Assembly (NCBI RefSeq): GCF_900102215.1 | Contig: NZ_FNBG01000001.1 | Span: 1 to 64,000, forward strand | Source of the DNA: Fontibacillus panacisegetis | Lineage (GTDB): Bacteria; Bacillota; Bacilli; Paenibacillales; Paenibacillaceae | DNA: 64,000 nt | Reading direction: 5' to 3' | Shown here: positions 44,335-53,200 of the stretch, piece after piece | How positions within the stretch are numbered: the stretch's first letter is position 1 | Layout of the letters: each line of letters begins with the position of its first letter | Translations under genes and position numbers: made by a program | Notes under the pieces: generated by a model | What the model was told of the DNA's origin: nothing | Database searches by the model: none | The model's input: only the letters and a program-made list of their open reading frames with translations

Positions 44335-45027
44335 ATGAACAACCCAATAAATATTCTAGTTGCTGAGGACGACAGCTACATCAGCCGATTGCTGTGTAGC
44401 ATTATTAAGAAAAGTGGCTACTTTGCCCAACCCGCTTATTCGGGAACGGAGGCCCTTCTCTATCTGGAGCAGCGTCCATGGAGCATGTTGCTGCTCGATC
44501 TGATGTTGCCTGGCATGACGGGAGAGGAACTACTCCAGCACATCGATGGACGGGACGATATGCCGGTTATTATCATATCGGCCAAGGGTGAGCCTCATAC
44601 GAAGGTGTCTGCCCTGCGCGGGGGCGCGGACGATTTCATTACGAAGCCCTTCGACGTCGAGGAAGTCTCTGCAAGAATCGATTCCCATCTGCGCTTGTAT
44701 GCCCGGATCGCGCAACCGGTTTTGTCTACCGTGCAGCGACATAAGGGACTAGTACTTGATCGGGATGAAATGTCGGTTACAGTAGATGGGGCTGAACTGA
44801 CACTAACAGCTCGAGAGTTTGAGATTCTCTCGTTGCTTTTGTCGGCCCCGAAGAAGGTGTTTACGAAATCCAATTTGTATGAACGGGTCTGGCGCGAGCC
44901 ATTCTGTGGAGATGACAATACGATCAATGTCCATATGAGCAATTTGCGCAGCAAGCTAGCTAAGGCTGCTCCAGGATGCGAATTTATCGAGACGGTATGG
45001 GGTATGGGTTATCGGATCAAGCCTTAA
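44335..45027 (+). CDS. OmpR-family response regulator
   Basis: 230 residues; receiver with acidic pair at 11-13, phospho-acceptor Asp55 (LLLDLMLPGMTG), Lys in TKPFDVEEV and a C-terminal winged helix (TVWGMGYRIKP). AAAGGAG precedes the ATG. First gene of a regulator-ABC ATPase-permease-kinase locus of the kind that detects peptide antibiotics. Direct repeats downstream of it are its probable binding sites. Confidence 0.93.
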   Translation: MNNPINILVAEDDSYISRLLCSIIKKSGYFAQPAYSGTEALLYLEQRPWSMLLLDLMLPGMTGEELLQHIDGRDDMPVIIISAKGEPHTKVSALRGGADDFITKPFDVEEVSARIDSHLRLYARIAQPVLSTVQRHKGLVLDRDEMSVTVDGAELTLTAREFEILSLLLSAPKKVFTKSNLYERVWREPFCGDDNTINVHMSNLRSKLAKAAPGCEFIETVWGMGYRIKP

Positions 45028-45078
45028 GACATTCTTAAGATTTGGCTTAAGCACTTCTTATGTTTTAGTATCTATACT
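45023..45078 (+). promoter_or_regulatory. Four direct repeats and -10 before the ABC genes
   Basis: CTTAAG at 45023 and 45034, CTTAAG at 45046 and CTTATG at 45057, i.e. spacings of 11, 12 and 11. TATACT (45073-45078) follows with no good -35, which would lie under the last repeats. Typical of a response regulator activating from sites overlapping the -35. Confidence 0.65.
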
Positions 45079-45110
45079 TGGTCTATCACATTAAGGAGGC
45101 CAAAACGAAG

Positions 45111-46034
45111 ATGTACGAGTATGTTTTAAAAACAAATCAACTATCCAAAAAATTCAAAGGCCATACAGCACTGGACAAAGTCAATTTGTCAATCCGTAAA
45201 GGCTCCATTTATGGTTTTATTGGGCAAAACGGGGCCGGCAAATCAACATTAATCCGCATTGTGACCGGACTTGCTTTTCCGACCGATGGGACTGTTGAGC
45301 TGTTCGGAACCAGTGAAGAGCAGGCATTGATCCAGGCTCGTAAACGGGTTGGCTCGATTATCGAGAGCCCTGCATTGTTCCCCCACATGACTGCAAGCGA
45401 AAATCTAGAAGCAAACCGGATTCTACGCGGCATCCCTGGCAAGGATTGTGTTCACAGGATGCTACAGCAGGTCGGTCTACAGGGAGCTGGCAAGAAGAAA
45501 GCAAAAAACTTCTCGCTAGGAATGAAGCAGCGGCTAGGTCTTGCAATCGCCTTGCTGGGCGATCCGGAATTTCTGATTCTGGACGAGCCGACCAATGGGT
45601 TAGATCCGATGGGTGTCATCGAAATGCGTGAACTGCTCAAGCGGCTAAATCGCGAGCTCGGTATTACGATACTGATCTCAAGTCATATTCTGAGCGAGTT
45701 GCACTTAATGGCAACCCATTATGGCATTATCCATCATGGTAAGTTGCTTGAACAACTCACTGCGGAGGAATTGGACGAGAAATGCCAGCAGTATGTGTAT
45801 ATCAAAGTGGATAATCCGGGCAAGGCAACAACGGTCATTCAAAACGAGCTGGACACGGCCGATTTTGAAGTGATGCAGGATGGATCTATCAAATTATTTA
45901 GCCGAATTGAGCAACCAGGCAAAATATCGTCGGCACTATTCTCCGCAGGCTTGGAGATCGAGAAGTTTATGCCCATGGGCGAAGATCTGGAGAGTTATTT
46001 TACAAAGCGGATTGGGGGTAACGTGCATGTATAA
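45111..46034 (+). CDS. ABC transporter ATPase (BcrA-like)
   Basis: 307 residues from the ATG at 45111. Walker A GQNGAGKST, signature FSLGMKQRLG, Walker B FLILDEPTNGLD. The long C-terminal tail (about 220-307) is common in BcrA/lantibiotic-immunity ATPases. AAGGAGG lies 11 nt upstream. The stop overlaps the permease start by 8 bp. Confidence 0.92.
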   Translation: MYEYVLKTNQLSKKFKGHTALDKVNLSIRKGSIYGFIGQNGAGKSTLIRIVTGLAFPTDGTVELFGTSEEQALIQARKRVGSIIESPALFPHMTASENLEANRILRGIPGKDCVHRMLQQVGLQGAGKKKAKNFSLGMKQRLGLAIALLGDPEFLILDEPTNGLDPMGVIEMRELLKRLNRELGITILISSHILSELHLMATHYGIIHHGKLLEQLTAEELDEKCQQYVYIKVDNPGKATTVIQNELDTADFEVMQDGSIKLFSRIEQPGKISSALFSAGLEIEKFMPMGEDLESYFTKRIGGNVHV

Positions 46035-46788
46035 TCTGATTAGAGTCGAGTTTTTCAAGCTCCGGAAGAACAGATCATTTTGGACGTTATTGTTCGTTCT
46101 CTCCGTCCTCTCGCTTGCGTACCCCCTGTTGTATTATTTTGATCATCGATCCAGCGGAGAACCTCAGATTACGGGAGCTGAATTTCTGATTACCTTTATT
46201 TCGAGTAATGCCTATATTATCAAATTCGGTGTAGCGGTATTGGCCGGATTCTTCATCTCCAACGAATATTCCACAGGGGTCATGAAGACGATCGCATCTT
46301 CGGGTAACACCAGAGGACAACTGTTCGCGGCAAAGTTGATCGTTTTTGCAGTCGGTTCCATAGTGATTTCTCTCGTCTTTCCAATAGTCAGTACAGTCGA
46401 AGTCACACTGCTTTCGGGATTTGGTCATCTGCCGGAGGGAAGTGCTGTGCTTTTCATATCACGGGCATTCGGCCTGACAGTACTGTACACGGCGGGCTAC
46501 GCGGCTATCGGCGCTTTGTTCACTGTAATCCTTATCGACAGCGGAAAAACGATCGGCTTCTCATTGATTTTCTTTATTATGATCGATACAGTTTTGGTTG
46601 GCCTGGGTTCAAAGGTCGATTTCTTTGCTACCTTGTACGACTACTCCATCTTCAAACTGGTCGGCAATATCGGCAAGCCCAGTATCGACAGTGGAGAATT
46701 GCCGGCACTCCTGCTTGTACCGTTGTTGACATTTGTCATATCCGGGATGCTTGGGATGCTCGTGTTTCGCAGAAAGGAAATTAAATAA
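46027..46788 (+). CDS. ABC-2 type permease
   Basis: 253 residues from the ATG at 46027 with six hydrophobic segments; opens MYNLIRVEFFKLRKNRSFW, typical of BcrB-like permeases in peptide-antibiotic export. Works with the ATPase just upstream. Confidence 0.87.
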   Translation: MYNLIRVEFFKLRKNRSFWTLLFVLSVLSLAYPLLYYFDHRSSGEPQITGAEFLITFISSNAYIIKFGVAVLAGFFISNEYSTGVMKTIASSGNTRGQLFAAKLIVFAVGSIVISLVFPIVSTVEVTLLSGFGHLPEGSAVLFISRAFGLTVLYTAGYAAIGALFTVILIDSGKTIGFSLIFFIMIDTVLVGLGSKVDFFATLYDYSIFKLVGNIGKPSIDSGELPALLLVPLLTFVISGMLGMLVFRRKEIK

Positions 46789-46808
46789 CCTATAGGAGGT
46801 GCGGGAGA

Positions 46809-47729
46809 GTGTTGCTTATCCTGACGATCATATTGTTTGCGGCAGTGGCTCTCCTGCTTGTCCGTTTGTTGATGCTAAGGCGGGAGTTAGTGCGGATAAC
46901 GGAGCAATTGTACCGCTACAACGAGCGAGCAACCGGTAAAAAAATCGACGTGGCTCTATTCGACCAGAAGCTCGAGGCACTTGCGGGGCAAATCAATCGT
47001 CAATCCAATTTATTCGTCGAGTCGGAAGTCCAGCGAAAACGAGTCGAAAAAGAATTTCGTCAGGCGGTTGCGAATATTTCACATGATATCCGTACACCGC
47101 TCACCTCCATCTTCGGTTATATTCAACTGTTGGAGGCTGAGTCAATTACACCTGAGGAGAAGCTCGAATACGTTGCTATCGTTAAAAATCGGACAAGACG
47201 GCTTCAGGCACTACTGAATGATTTTTTCGAGCTTTCCGTGGTCGAATCACTAGATTATCCGCTTCAAAACGAAAAGCTCGGGATGACTGTCCTACTCTCC
47301 GAAATACTGGTCGGATTTTACGATTCGTTCAACGAAATTAACATTACACCGGATATACGGCTGCCTGAAGAAAATGTGTCCGTATACGCCGATGAGTCGG
47401 CTGTGCGGAGAGTTGTCGAGAATTTACTAGTCAATACGGTCAAGCATACGACCGGGCATGTGGAAATCAGTTTCAAACGACAGCGTGAGACGGCCGACTT
47501 GACTATTGTAAACGATGCAAAGGAACTAGCTGGAAGCGATGTTAACCTATTATTTGACCGATTCTATACCACAGACCGTACCCGATCTTCTCAAGCATCG
47601 GGGCTTGGTCTCTCCATCGCCAAAAGTCTTATGGATAAGATGGGTGGCACGTTGACAGCCGAACTGGACGGTGAGAAACTTTTGATGACCTGCCGTTGGA
47701 AACTAGGAGATTCCCGCCACATTACATGA
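46809..47729 (+). CDS. Membrane sensor histidine kinase of the ABC locus
   Basis: 306 residues from a GTG at 46809, 8 nt after AGGAGG. One N-terminal membrane helix and no sizeable outer domain, so it probably senses through the neighbouring transporter. HisKA with His92 (NISHDIRTPLTS), ATPase with VVENLLVNTVKH and ASGLGLSIAKS. The last codons and the stop lie in the MITE-like repeat that begins near 47715, so the tail after KLGD may be supplied by the insertion. Confidence 0.9.
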   Translation: MLLILTIILFAAVALLLVRLLMLRRELVRITEQLYRYNERATGKKIDVALFDQKLEALAGQINRQSNLFVESEVQRKRVEKEFRQAVANISHDIRTPLTSIFGYIQLLEAESITPEEKLEYVAIVKNRTRRLQALLNDFFELSVVESLDYPLQNEKLGMTVLLSEILVGFYDSFNEINITPDIRLPEENVSVYADESAVRRVVENLLVNTVKHTTGHVEISFKRQRETADLTIVNDAKELAGSDVNLLFDRFYTTDRTRSSQASGLGLSIAKSLMDKMGGTLTAELDGEKLLMTCRWKLGDSRHIT

Positions 47730-48043
47730 CTGTATCTCATGTGTACTAGTGTCATGATGCGGAATTCCTGAAATTCCTGAAATTGCTGCAAATGTGCAGG
47801 CTTTGATCATGTAAATTCACTAAATGCCCTAAATTGCTGCAAATGTGCAGGCTTTCTCTAAGGATTCTTTTCAAACTAGTCTATTCTGAATCATATTCCT
47901 GCACTTTTGCAGGCTTTTGTTCATCCTTTCATGGCTACTTTTTTAAAGCTGCATTTTTGCACGCTTTTCCTGATATCTTGCCTTTCACTGCTAAACAAGA
48001 AGCGCCCCTCAAAGTTATCTTAGATAGCTTTTGGGACAGCCTC
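47715..48043. repeat. MITE-like element, inverted one-ended copy
   Basis: Inverted copy of 12837-13150 with high similarity over about 320 bp; the terminal repeat TTTGGGACAGCC is at 48030-48041, but the other end is missing and merges into the kinase gene. Units of the form CTGCA-N4-TGCAGGCTTT lie near 47785, 47836, 47899 and 47950, i.e. with steps of 51, 62 and 50 bp. Confidence 0.7.
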
Positions 48044-48128
48044 TTCCCTCCCCGACAACTCAATATCAAGGAAAAGTGGGTTTAGATAACATTCACAAAC
48101 AGAGAGTTATTGTTTCGAGGACCGCCCG

Positions 48129-48782
48129 TTAATGTAATACTTCCTTTCTTGAAAAAATCGTATAGCTGATTTTATACATTACGAAATTCCAAATAGCAGC
48201 AATCATTGGAGAGCTGCACAGCAGGACAAATACACTTGAATCTGTAAAGGACACACCAAACATCACTAAAACTTGATAAACCACAAAGCAGACCGCAACA
48301 GGCAACAAGAAAGAGATCAGTGAAAGCATACGGGCTTTTTCAGCTCCAAATTTGAACATCAATGGAATGGAGATACTGCCGAAAATGACGGCAATCATCA
48401 TGCCGACAACCGTGATGACCAAAAGGGAAGCAATAGAAGTCAAATCCAGTACCACTTTCTTGGTGATGAGTCCGCCTGCAAAGCCGAGAATCAAGCCACT
48501 GACTACACCAAAAGCAGAAAAAATAAGCAGCACTACAAATTTGCTGGCAACCAGATCCTTTCTTGAAATTGGTGTAACCATAGCATATTTTGTCCAGTCA
48601 CTTCTTTCATCAAAGCTGAAAGTGGTAATAACCATCATACTGCACAAAATACCGCTAGTAATGATATAGGCTTCCACGCTGTACATAGGTATAATTACGA
48701 TCACAAACACTAAAAGCATAAATAACATGGACTTTGCATTGTGACTAATGTTATACAGATCCTTTAAAATCAAACTTTTCAT
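48129..48782 (-). CDS. ABC-2 type permease (YtrC/PmtB-like)
   Basis: 217 residues, six hydrophobic segments, opening MKSLILKDLYNISHNAKSM. The first 32 bp overlap the end of the ATPase gene. Belongs to a GntR-ATPase-permease operon of the YtrA or Pmt kind that responds to wall-active or amphipathic peptides. Confidence 0.83.
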   Translation of the reverse strand: MKSLILKDLYNISHNAKSMLFMLLVFVIVIIPMYSVEAYIITSGILCSMMVITTFSFDERSDWTKYAMVTPISRKDLVASKFVVLLIFSAFGVVSGLILGFAGGLITKKVVLDLTSIASLLVITVVGMMIAVIFGSISIPLMFKFGAEKARMLSLISFLLPVAVCFVVYQVLVMFGVSFTDSSVFVLLCSSPMIAAIWNFVMYKISYTIFSRKEVLH

Positions 48783-49641
48783 CTGACTGTTCCCCCTTTA
48801 CATAGAGAAGAAGAATGTCATCAATGGTGGCATTATCAATGACAGTATTTTTGTATTTGCGCTGGGCTGTATCCTTTTCTGCAACAAGGACTTCCCATTG
48901 ATAATCACATTTTCTGTATGCGAGAACTTCTGATTTATCAATGGAATCGAATACGGAAGTACCACAACGGATAATACCATAATGATATATTAGTTCGTCT
49001 TTCGGTTTGCTAAATAGCACTTCGCCTTGATGGATAAAAGTAATATAATCAGCTATTTTTTCCAAATCGGTGGTAATATGCGAGGACATTAATATGGAAT
49101 GGTTTTCGTCCTGAACAAATTCCAGAAAAATATCCAGAATATCATCGCGCATGATGGGATCAAGGCCGCTGGTCGCTTCATCCAGGATCAAAAGTTTCGG
49201 ATAGTGCGAAAGTGCAACGGCAATACTAAGCTTCATCTTCATGCCTTTTGAAAAAGTTTTGATTTCTTTATTCATCGGAAGTTGAAACTTTCTCATAAAA
49301 TTGTTAAAGGTATCAAAATCCCACTGTTTATATGCCGCAGCTGAGATTTTCCCCACTTTTGCCGGAGTAAGGGTCTCGTGAAAATTGATACCATCAAAAA
49401 CAACGCCAATGTTCTCTTTGAGCTGCCTGGGATTAGAAGAAAGTTCCTGTCCCCAGAAAGTGACCGTACCGTCGTCTTTTTGAATCAGATCTAGGATGGC
49501 ATTGATTGTGGTACTCTTACCAGCACCATTTTCGCCAATCAGTCCCATAATCGTCCCTTTCGGGATATTGAACGAAACATGATCCAGTTTGAAATCAGTA
49601 TATTGTTTCGTGAGGTTTTCAACCTGTAAAATGGGCTCCAT
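48751..49641 (-). CDS. ABC transporter ATPase
   Basis: 296 residues. Walker A GENGAGKST, signature FSKGMKMKL, Walker B LLILDEATSGLD. Starts 2 bp after the stop of the GntR gene, so tightly coupled. Pairs with the permease downstream; the C-terminal extension is typical for two-component exporters. Confidence 0.92.
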   Translation of the reverse strand: MEPILQVENLTKQYTDFKLDHVSFNIPKGTIMGLIGENGAGKSTTINAILDLIQKDDGTVTFWGQELSSNPRQLKENIGVVFDGINFHETLTPAKVGKISAAAYKQWDFDTFNNFMRKFQLPMNKEIKTFSKGMKMKLSIAVALSHYPKLLILDEATSGLDPIMRDDILDIFLEFVQDENHSILMSSHITTDLEKIADYITFIHQGEVLFSKPKDELIYHYGIIRCGTSVFDSIDKSEVLAYRKCDYQWEVLVAEKDTAQRKYKNTVIDNATIDDILLLYVKGEQSDEKFDFKGSV

Positions 49642-49643
49642 AT

Positions 49644-50021
49644 TTATTCCTCCTCTTGATAAAACATGGTTAACAATTCTAGTAACTTACTAAGAGGGAT
49701 ACCGCTGGTACGCCCAATATCAGCGGCTTCCTGCAAATGCTCTTCAGCTCTACGCTGCTGTTCCTCCTGGAAGAAGTCTTTGTTTTGAGCCGAAACGAAA
49801 CTTCCCCGTCCAACGGTAGTTTCAATAAATCCATCCCTTTGCAAATCTTCATAAGCCTTTTGAACTGTGATTACACTAACATGAAGCGATTTGGCAAGAG
49901 ATCGCATAGATGGAATGGGAGCGCCTGTCTGCAATTCCCCACTCATTATCATTGCTTTTATCTGTGATGTAATCTGTTCGTAAATGGGCTTGCTTGTATT
50001 GCTGCTGATGATAATTTCCAT
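49644..50021 (-). CDS. GntR-family repressor, YtrA type
   Basis: 125 residues from the ATG at 50021 (AAGGATGG upstream). Short YtrA-subfamily member: winged helix (IPSMRSLAKSLHVSVITVQKAYEDLQ) plus a two-helix dimer tail without ligand domain. It heads the operon and probably binds the palindrome in its own promoter. Confidence 0.9.
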   Translation of the reverse strand: MEIIISSNTSKPIYEQITSQIKAMIMSGELQTGAPIPSMRSLAKSLHVSVITVQKAYEDLQRDGFIETTVGRGSFVSAQNKDFFQEEQQRRAEEHLQEAADIGRTSGIPLSKLLELLTMFYQEEE

Positions 50022-50046
50022 ATAATCCATCCTTAATGCTCATTAG

Positions 50047-50095
50047 TGTACTTATTGTTCAAGTACATTATATACAAACAAGGACTGATTGTCGA
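50047..50095 (-). promoter_or_regulatory. GntR operon promoter with palindromic operator
   Basis: On the minus strand TCGACA (50095-50090) and TATAAT (50072-50067) are 17 nt apart. TGTACTT-N7-AAGTACA (50047-50067) is a perfect palindrome starting at the -10 and covering the transcription start. Confidence 0.72.
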
Positions 50096-50164
50096 TCATT
50101 TTCGAGACAAACAATACATATTCTTGTCCTCCGTTAATGCTATATTCGTTCAGCTACTATAGTA

Positions 50165-50208
50165 ATAAAAAAAGACGCCTCGTGAATGTTGCATGGCGTC
50201 ATTTTTTT
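50165..50208. terminator. Bidirectional terminator
   Basis: GACGCC (50174-50179) and GGCGTC (50195-50200) with A and T runs on both sides; on the minus strand it ends the SLH-protein transcript. Confidence 0.75.
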
Positions 50209-50212
50209 AAGA

Positions 50213-53200
50213 TTATACTAGTTTCATAAGTTTCATTAGTGAATAGATCACGGTAACCGCTTCAGCGCGGCTGGCATTTGCTTTTGGCTCAAAGTTCCCT
50301 CCACCAGTGCCTTTAATGAGCCCTGCTGAGCTAATCGCATTGACAGCAGTGCTCGCGAACCCGGACACGGAGCTTTGATCCGAGAATGTGATCGGATGAT
50401 CATCATCGAAAGCTAATCCGGCAGCTGTTGCCGCACGGTAGAGCATAACAGCCATCTCTTCGCGGGTAATGGCATCATCTGTTCCGAATGTTCCATCGCT
50501 TCTACCACTCACTATGCCGAGTTTTTCCGCAGTGATTACTGATTTCGTATACCAGGCATCTGGTTCGACGTCTGAAAAGCGAATTTCTGCTGACTCCGAA
50601 TTCAAACTTAACGCATTAATGAGAAGATGAAGAAATTGCGCCCGAGAAACTTGAAGATTAGGTGCAAAAACACCCTCACTGGTCCCTTTGACAATACCCC
50701 AAGTAGCCAATGCTTCGACTGATGTTTGAGCCCATTTGGCTTGATCCAAATCAAGGAATTTTACATTCGCATAACCCGCTGCATACGTACCGAATTCATT
50801 GATATAGAATGATAAGACCTCTGCATTGGAATCATAGATCGCTCCTTGTACTGTCTTAAGCTCCTTAGTGTCGTTCGCGTTGTATGCAACGACTTGATGC
50901 GCCTTCTCTTGAACGCCCAGATCGTAAGGTAGCGTTACCTTAACCGACTTCTTGTTTAAGACTTGTTCTACTGGCTTCCCTTCTACTTTCAACTGGATAT
51001 CATAGACTCTACCGGAGCTGATTTGACGTTTAGCCTTTTCGGACAACTTACCTTTTTCTACTGTTCCAATATAAACCGATAGAAATTCCGCATTAACGGG
51101 TAACATACTCCAAAGCTCACTCGCAGATATCGATACCTCTACAGATCCGTTAATAAACGTCAGGATCGACACTCTATTCTTATCTTCCTTAATGGGATGC
51201 ACTGGCATACGAATTTCCAATGCTTCGAGTGGCTTGCTGTCAGACGTTATCGCTTGGACGACCAGACGTCCCTCCTTAGCCGATTGTATCATTTCGCTCA
51301 ATTGCTGATCCGTCACAATTGCGTCCAGCTTACCTGTAGAAACTACTTTTGGATCAAGCGTTAGTACGCCGTTATTGACCTTATGTGAATCCTGAAGTCC
51401 AGACCCCGCAACTGTATTGCTACTTGAATTCGTGCTTGAACTCGTACTTGAATTCGGGTATGGATCCAAATTAGTTGAACGATCAGAAGTTCTTACAATC
51501 AATGGTTCTGTCGGAACAGACTCCCCATCTTCGTTAACCGCAGTAATCTTATAATAATAACTCGTACTTGCCGCCAAATTGGCATCTAAGAATGACTCCT
51601 CAGCAACGGGTTTACTGGACAATTGGATATAGGGGCCATCTACACTACTCGAACGGTACACATGATAGCTATTCGCATCACTCGATTTGTTCCAAATCAA
51701 GCGGATTGTACTTGCCCCGATCGCTTTCACTCGTAAACCAGCCGGTTTAACGGGTGAAACTGTACTATCGTCAAAGACCATAACCGACGTCTTCTCAAGA
51801 TTTCCCCCATCAGTATAGGCTACATAAACTTTCTCATTATCAACTGCCAGTGAGGTATATTCGACTCGTCCTTTTGAGAACCATTTATTGCCCACCTGCT
51901 TCCAACCCGTATCCCCTTTCCCTGTATATTTCATGACGACCGTTTTCCCATCGTGATGCTCATCCGACAACAACATATAGGGTACACCCTGTTTACTAAA
52001 AGTCATCTTGGTTACCCATGCACCAGGATGATAAAATCCCTTGCTTCCAACGTATTCCCATGTTTCTCCGTTAAATTTACTCAGGTTTGCTCCGCCATTC
52101 ATTGCATAACCTAAATATGGAATACCTTCGTATACGTACAGTGAACTCCATCTGATGTTTGGGCTTTCGCTGGAAGTGAAATCTTTACCGCCTAACAATT
52201 CCCACGTGCTACCATTATATCGGATAACTTCTCCACCAAGCCCTTTACTGCGATATCCGACATAAGGGGTTCCACGATCAACGTAAAGACTAATGTTATT
52301 TGCGCCATTGTTACCTTCCTCGGCCGTATAATTACCGATATAGCTCCATTCGCCATTTGCGTATTTCATCACTTTAACGAATGTTCCCTCTTGTGGTCCT
52401 GCATAAGCATTGAATGCAACATATGGCGTTCCTTGGTCAATGAATAACGATGTTTCGTGCGTATATTGATCTACGACAGGCTTTCCGACTGTTTCCCAGC
52501 CCGTTAATCCCTCGCCAGTGTACCTCATTATTGTCAAGTCTCCGACATTATCACCGCCATTCATCGAAACATACGGAATACCTTCATATAGGAAAAGCGA
52601 GATATCTCCAGCTTTTTCTGAAAACCCGGGCTGGCCGACAGTCTTCCAGCCTGTTTCCAAGTACTCCATAACGGTTATCTTGTTTCCCAGAGCATCATCC
52701 ACATAAGCGATATAAGGGATTCCGTTGTATATGTACAGTGAATTAAACGTCCCTCTTCCCGCTGATATTCCATCTTTGCTTCCCAGTGGCTCCCATACCG
52801 ATTGTTCAGGAATTGAACTAGCAATAGCGCTTAATTCACTCTCGCCGTTATCGTTATATGCAACAACCGCATAATAACCTATAACACCGTTCGCCATTCC
52901 CATAGCTGTATACGTAGTCTTTGTCAGTCCGTCTGCCAGAAGGCTGCGCCCTCCATCTTCCCCGATCTGATAAATTCGATATCCTGTCGGATCTGCCAAC
53001 GATCTATCGAGATCGCTTACTGCATTCCACTGCATATCTATTGTCCCGTTGGCGACGGCTCTTGCAGTAAAATGGTTCGGGGCAGCTGGAACAAAAGGCT
53101 GTGGTGTAAAACTCATCTCGTTCGATACACCATCGCCGTTTAATAACGAGGCATTCACCTTGAAGTAGTAAGTCTGACCGTTAATAAGGTTGCTTGAATG

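Noticed and set aside
47780..47970. CRISPR-like regular spacing of short repeats
   Set aside because: Units are under 20 bp, imperfect and partly palindromic, spacers are conserved between the two element copies, and no cas genes are present.
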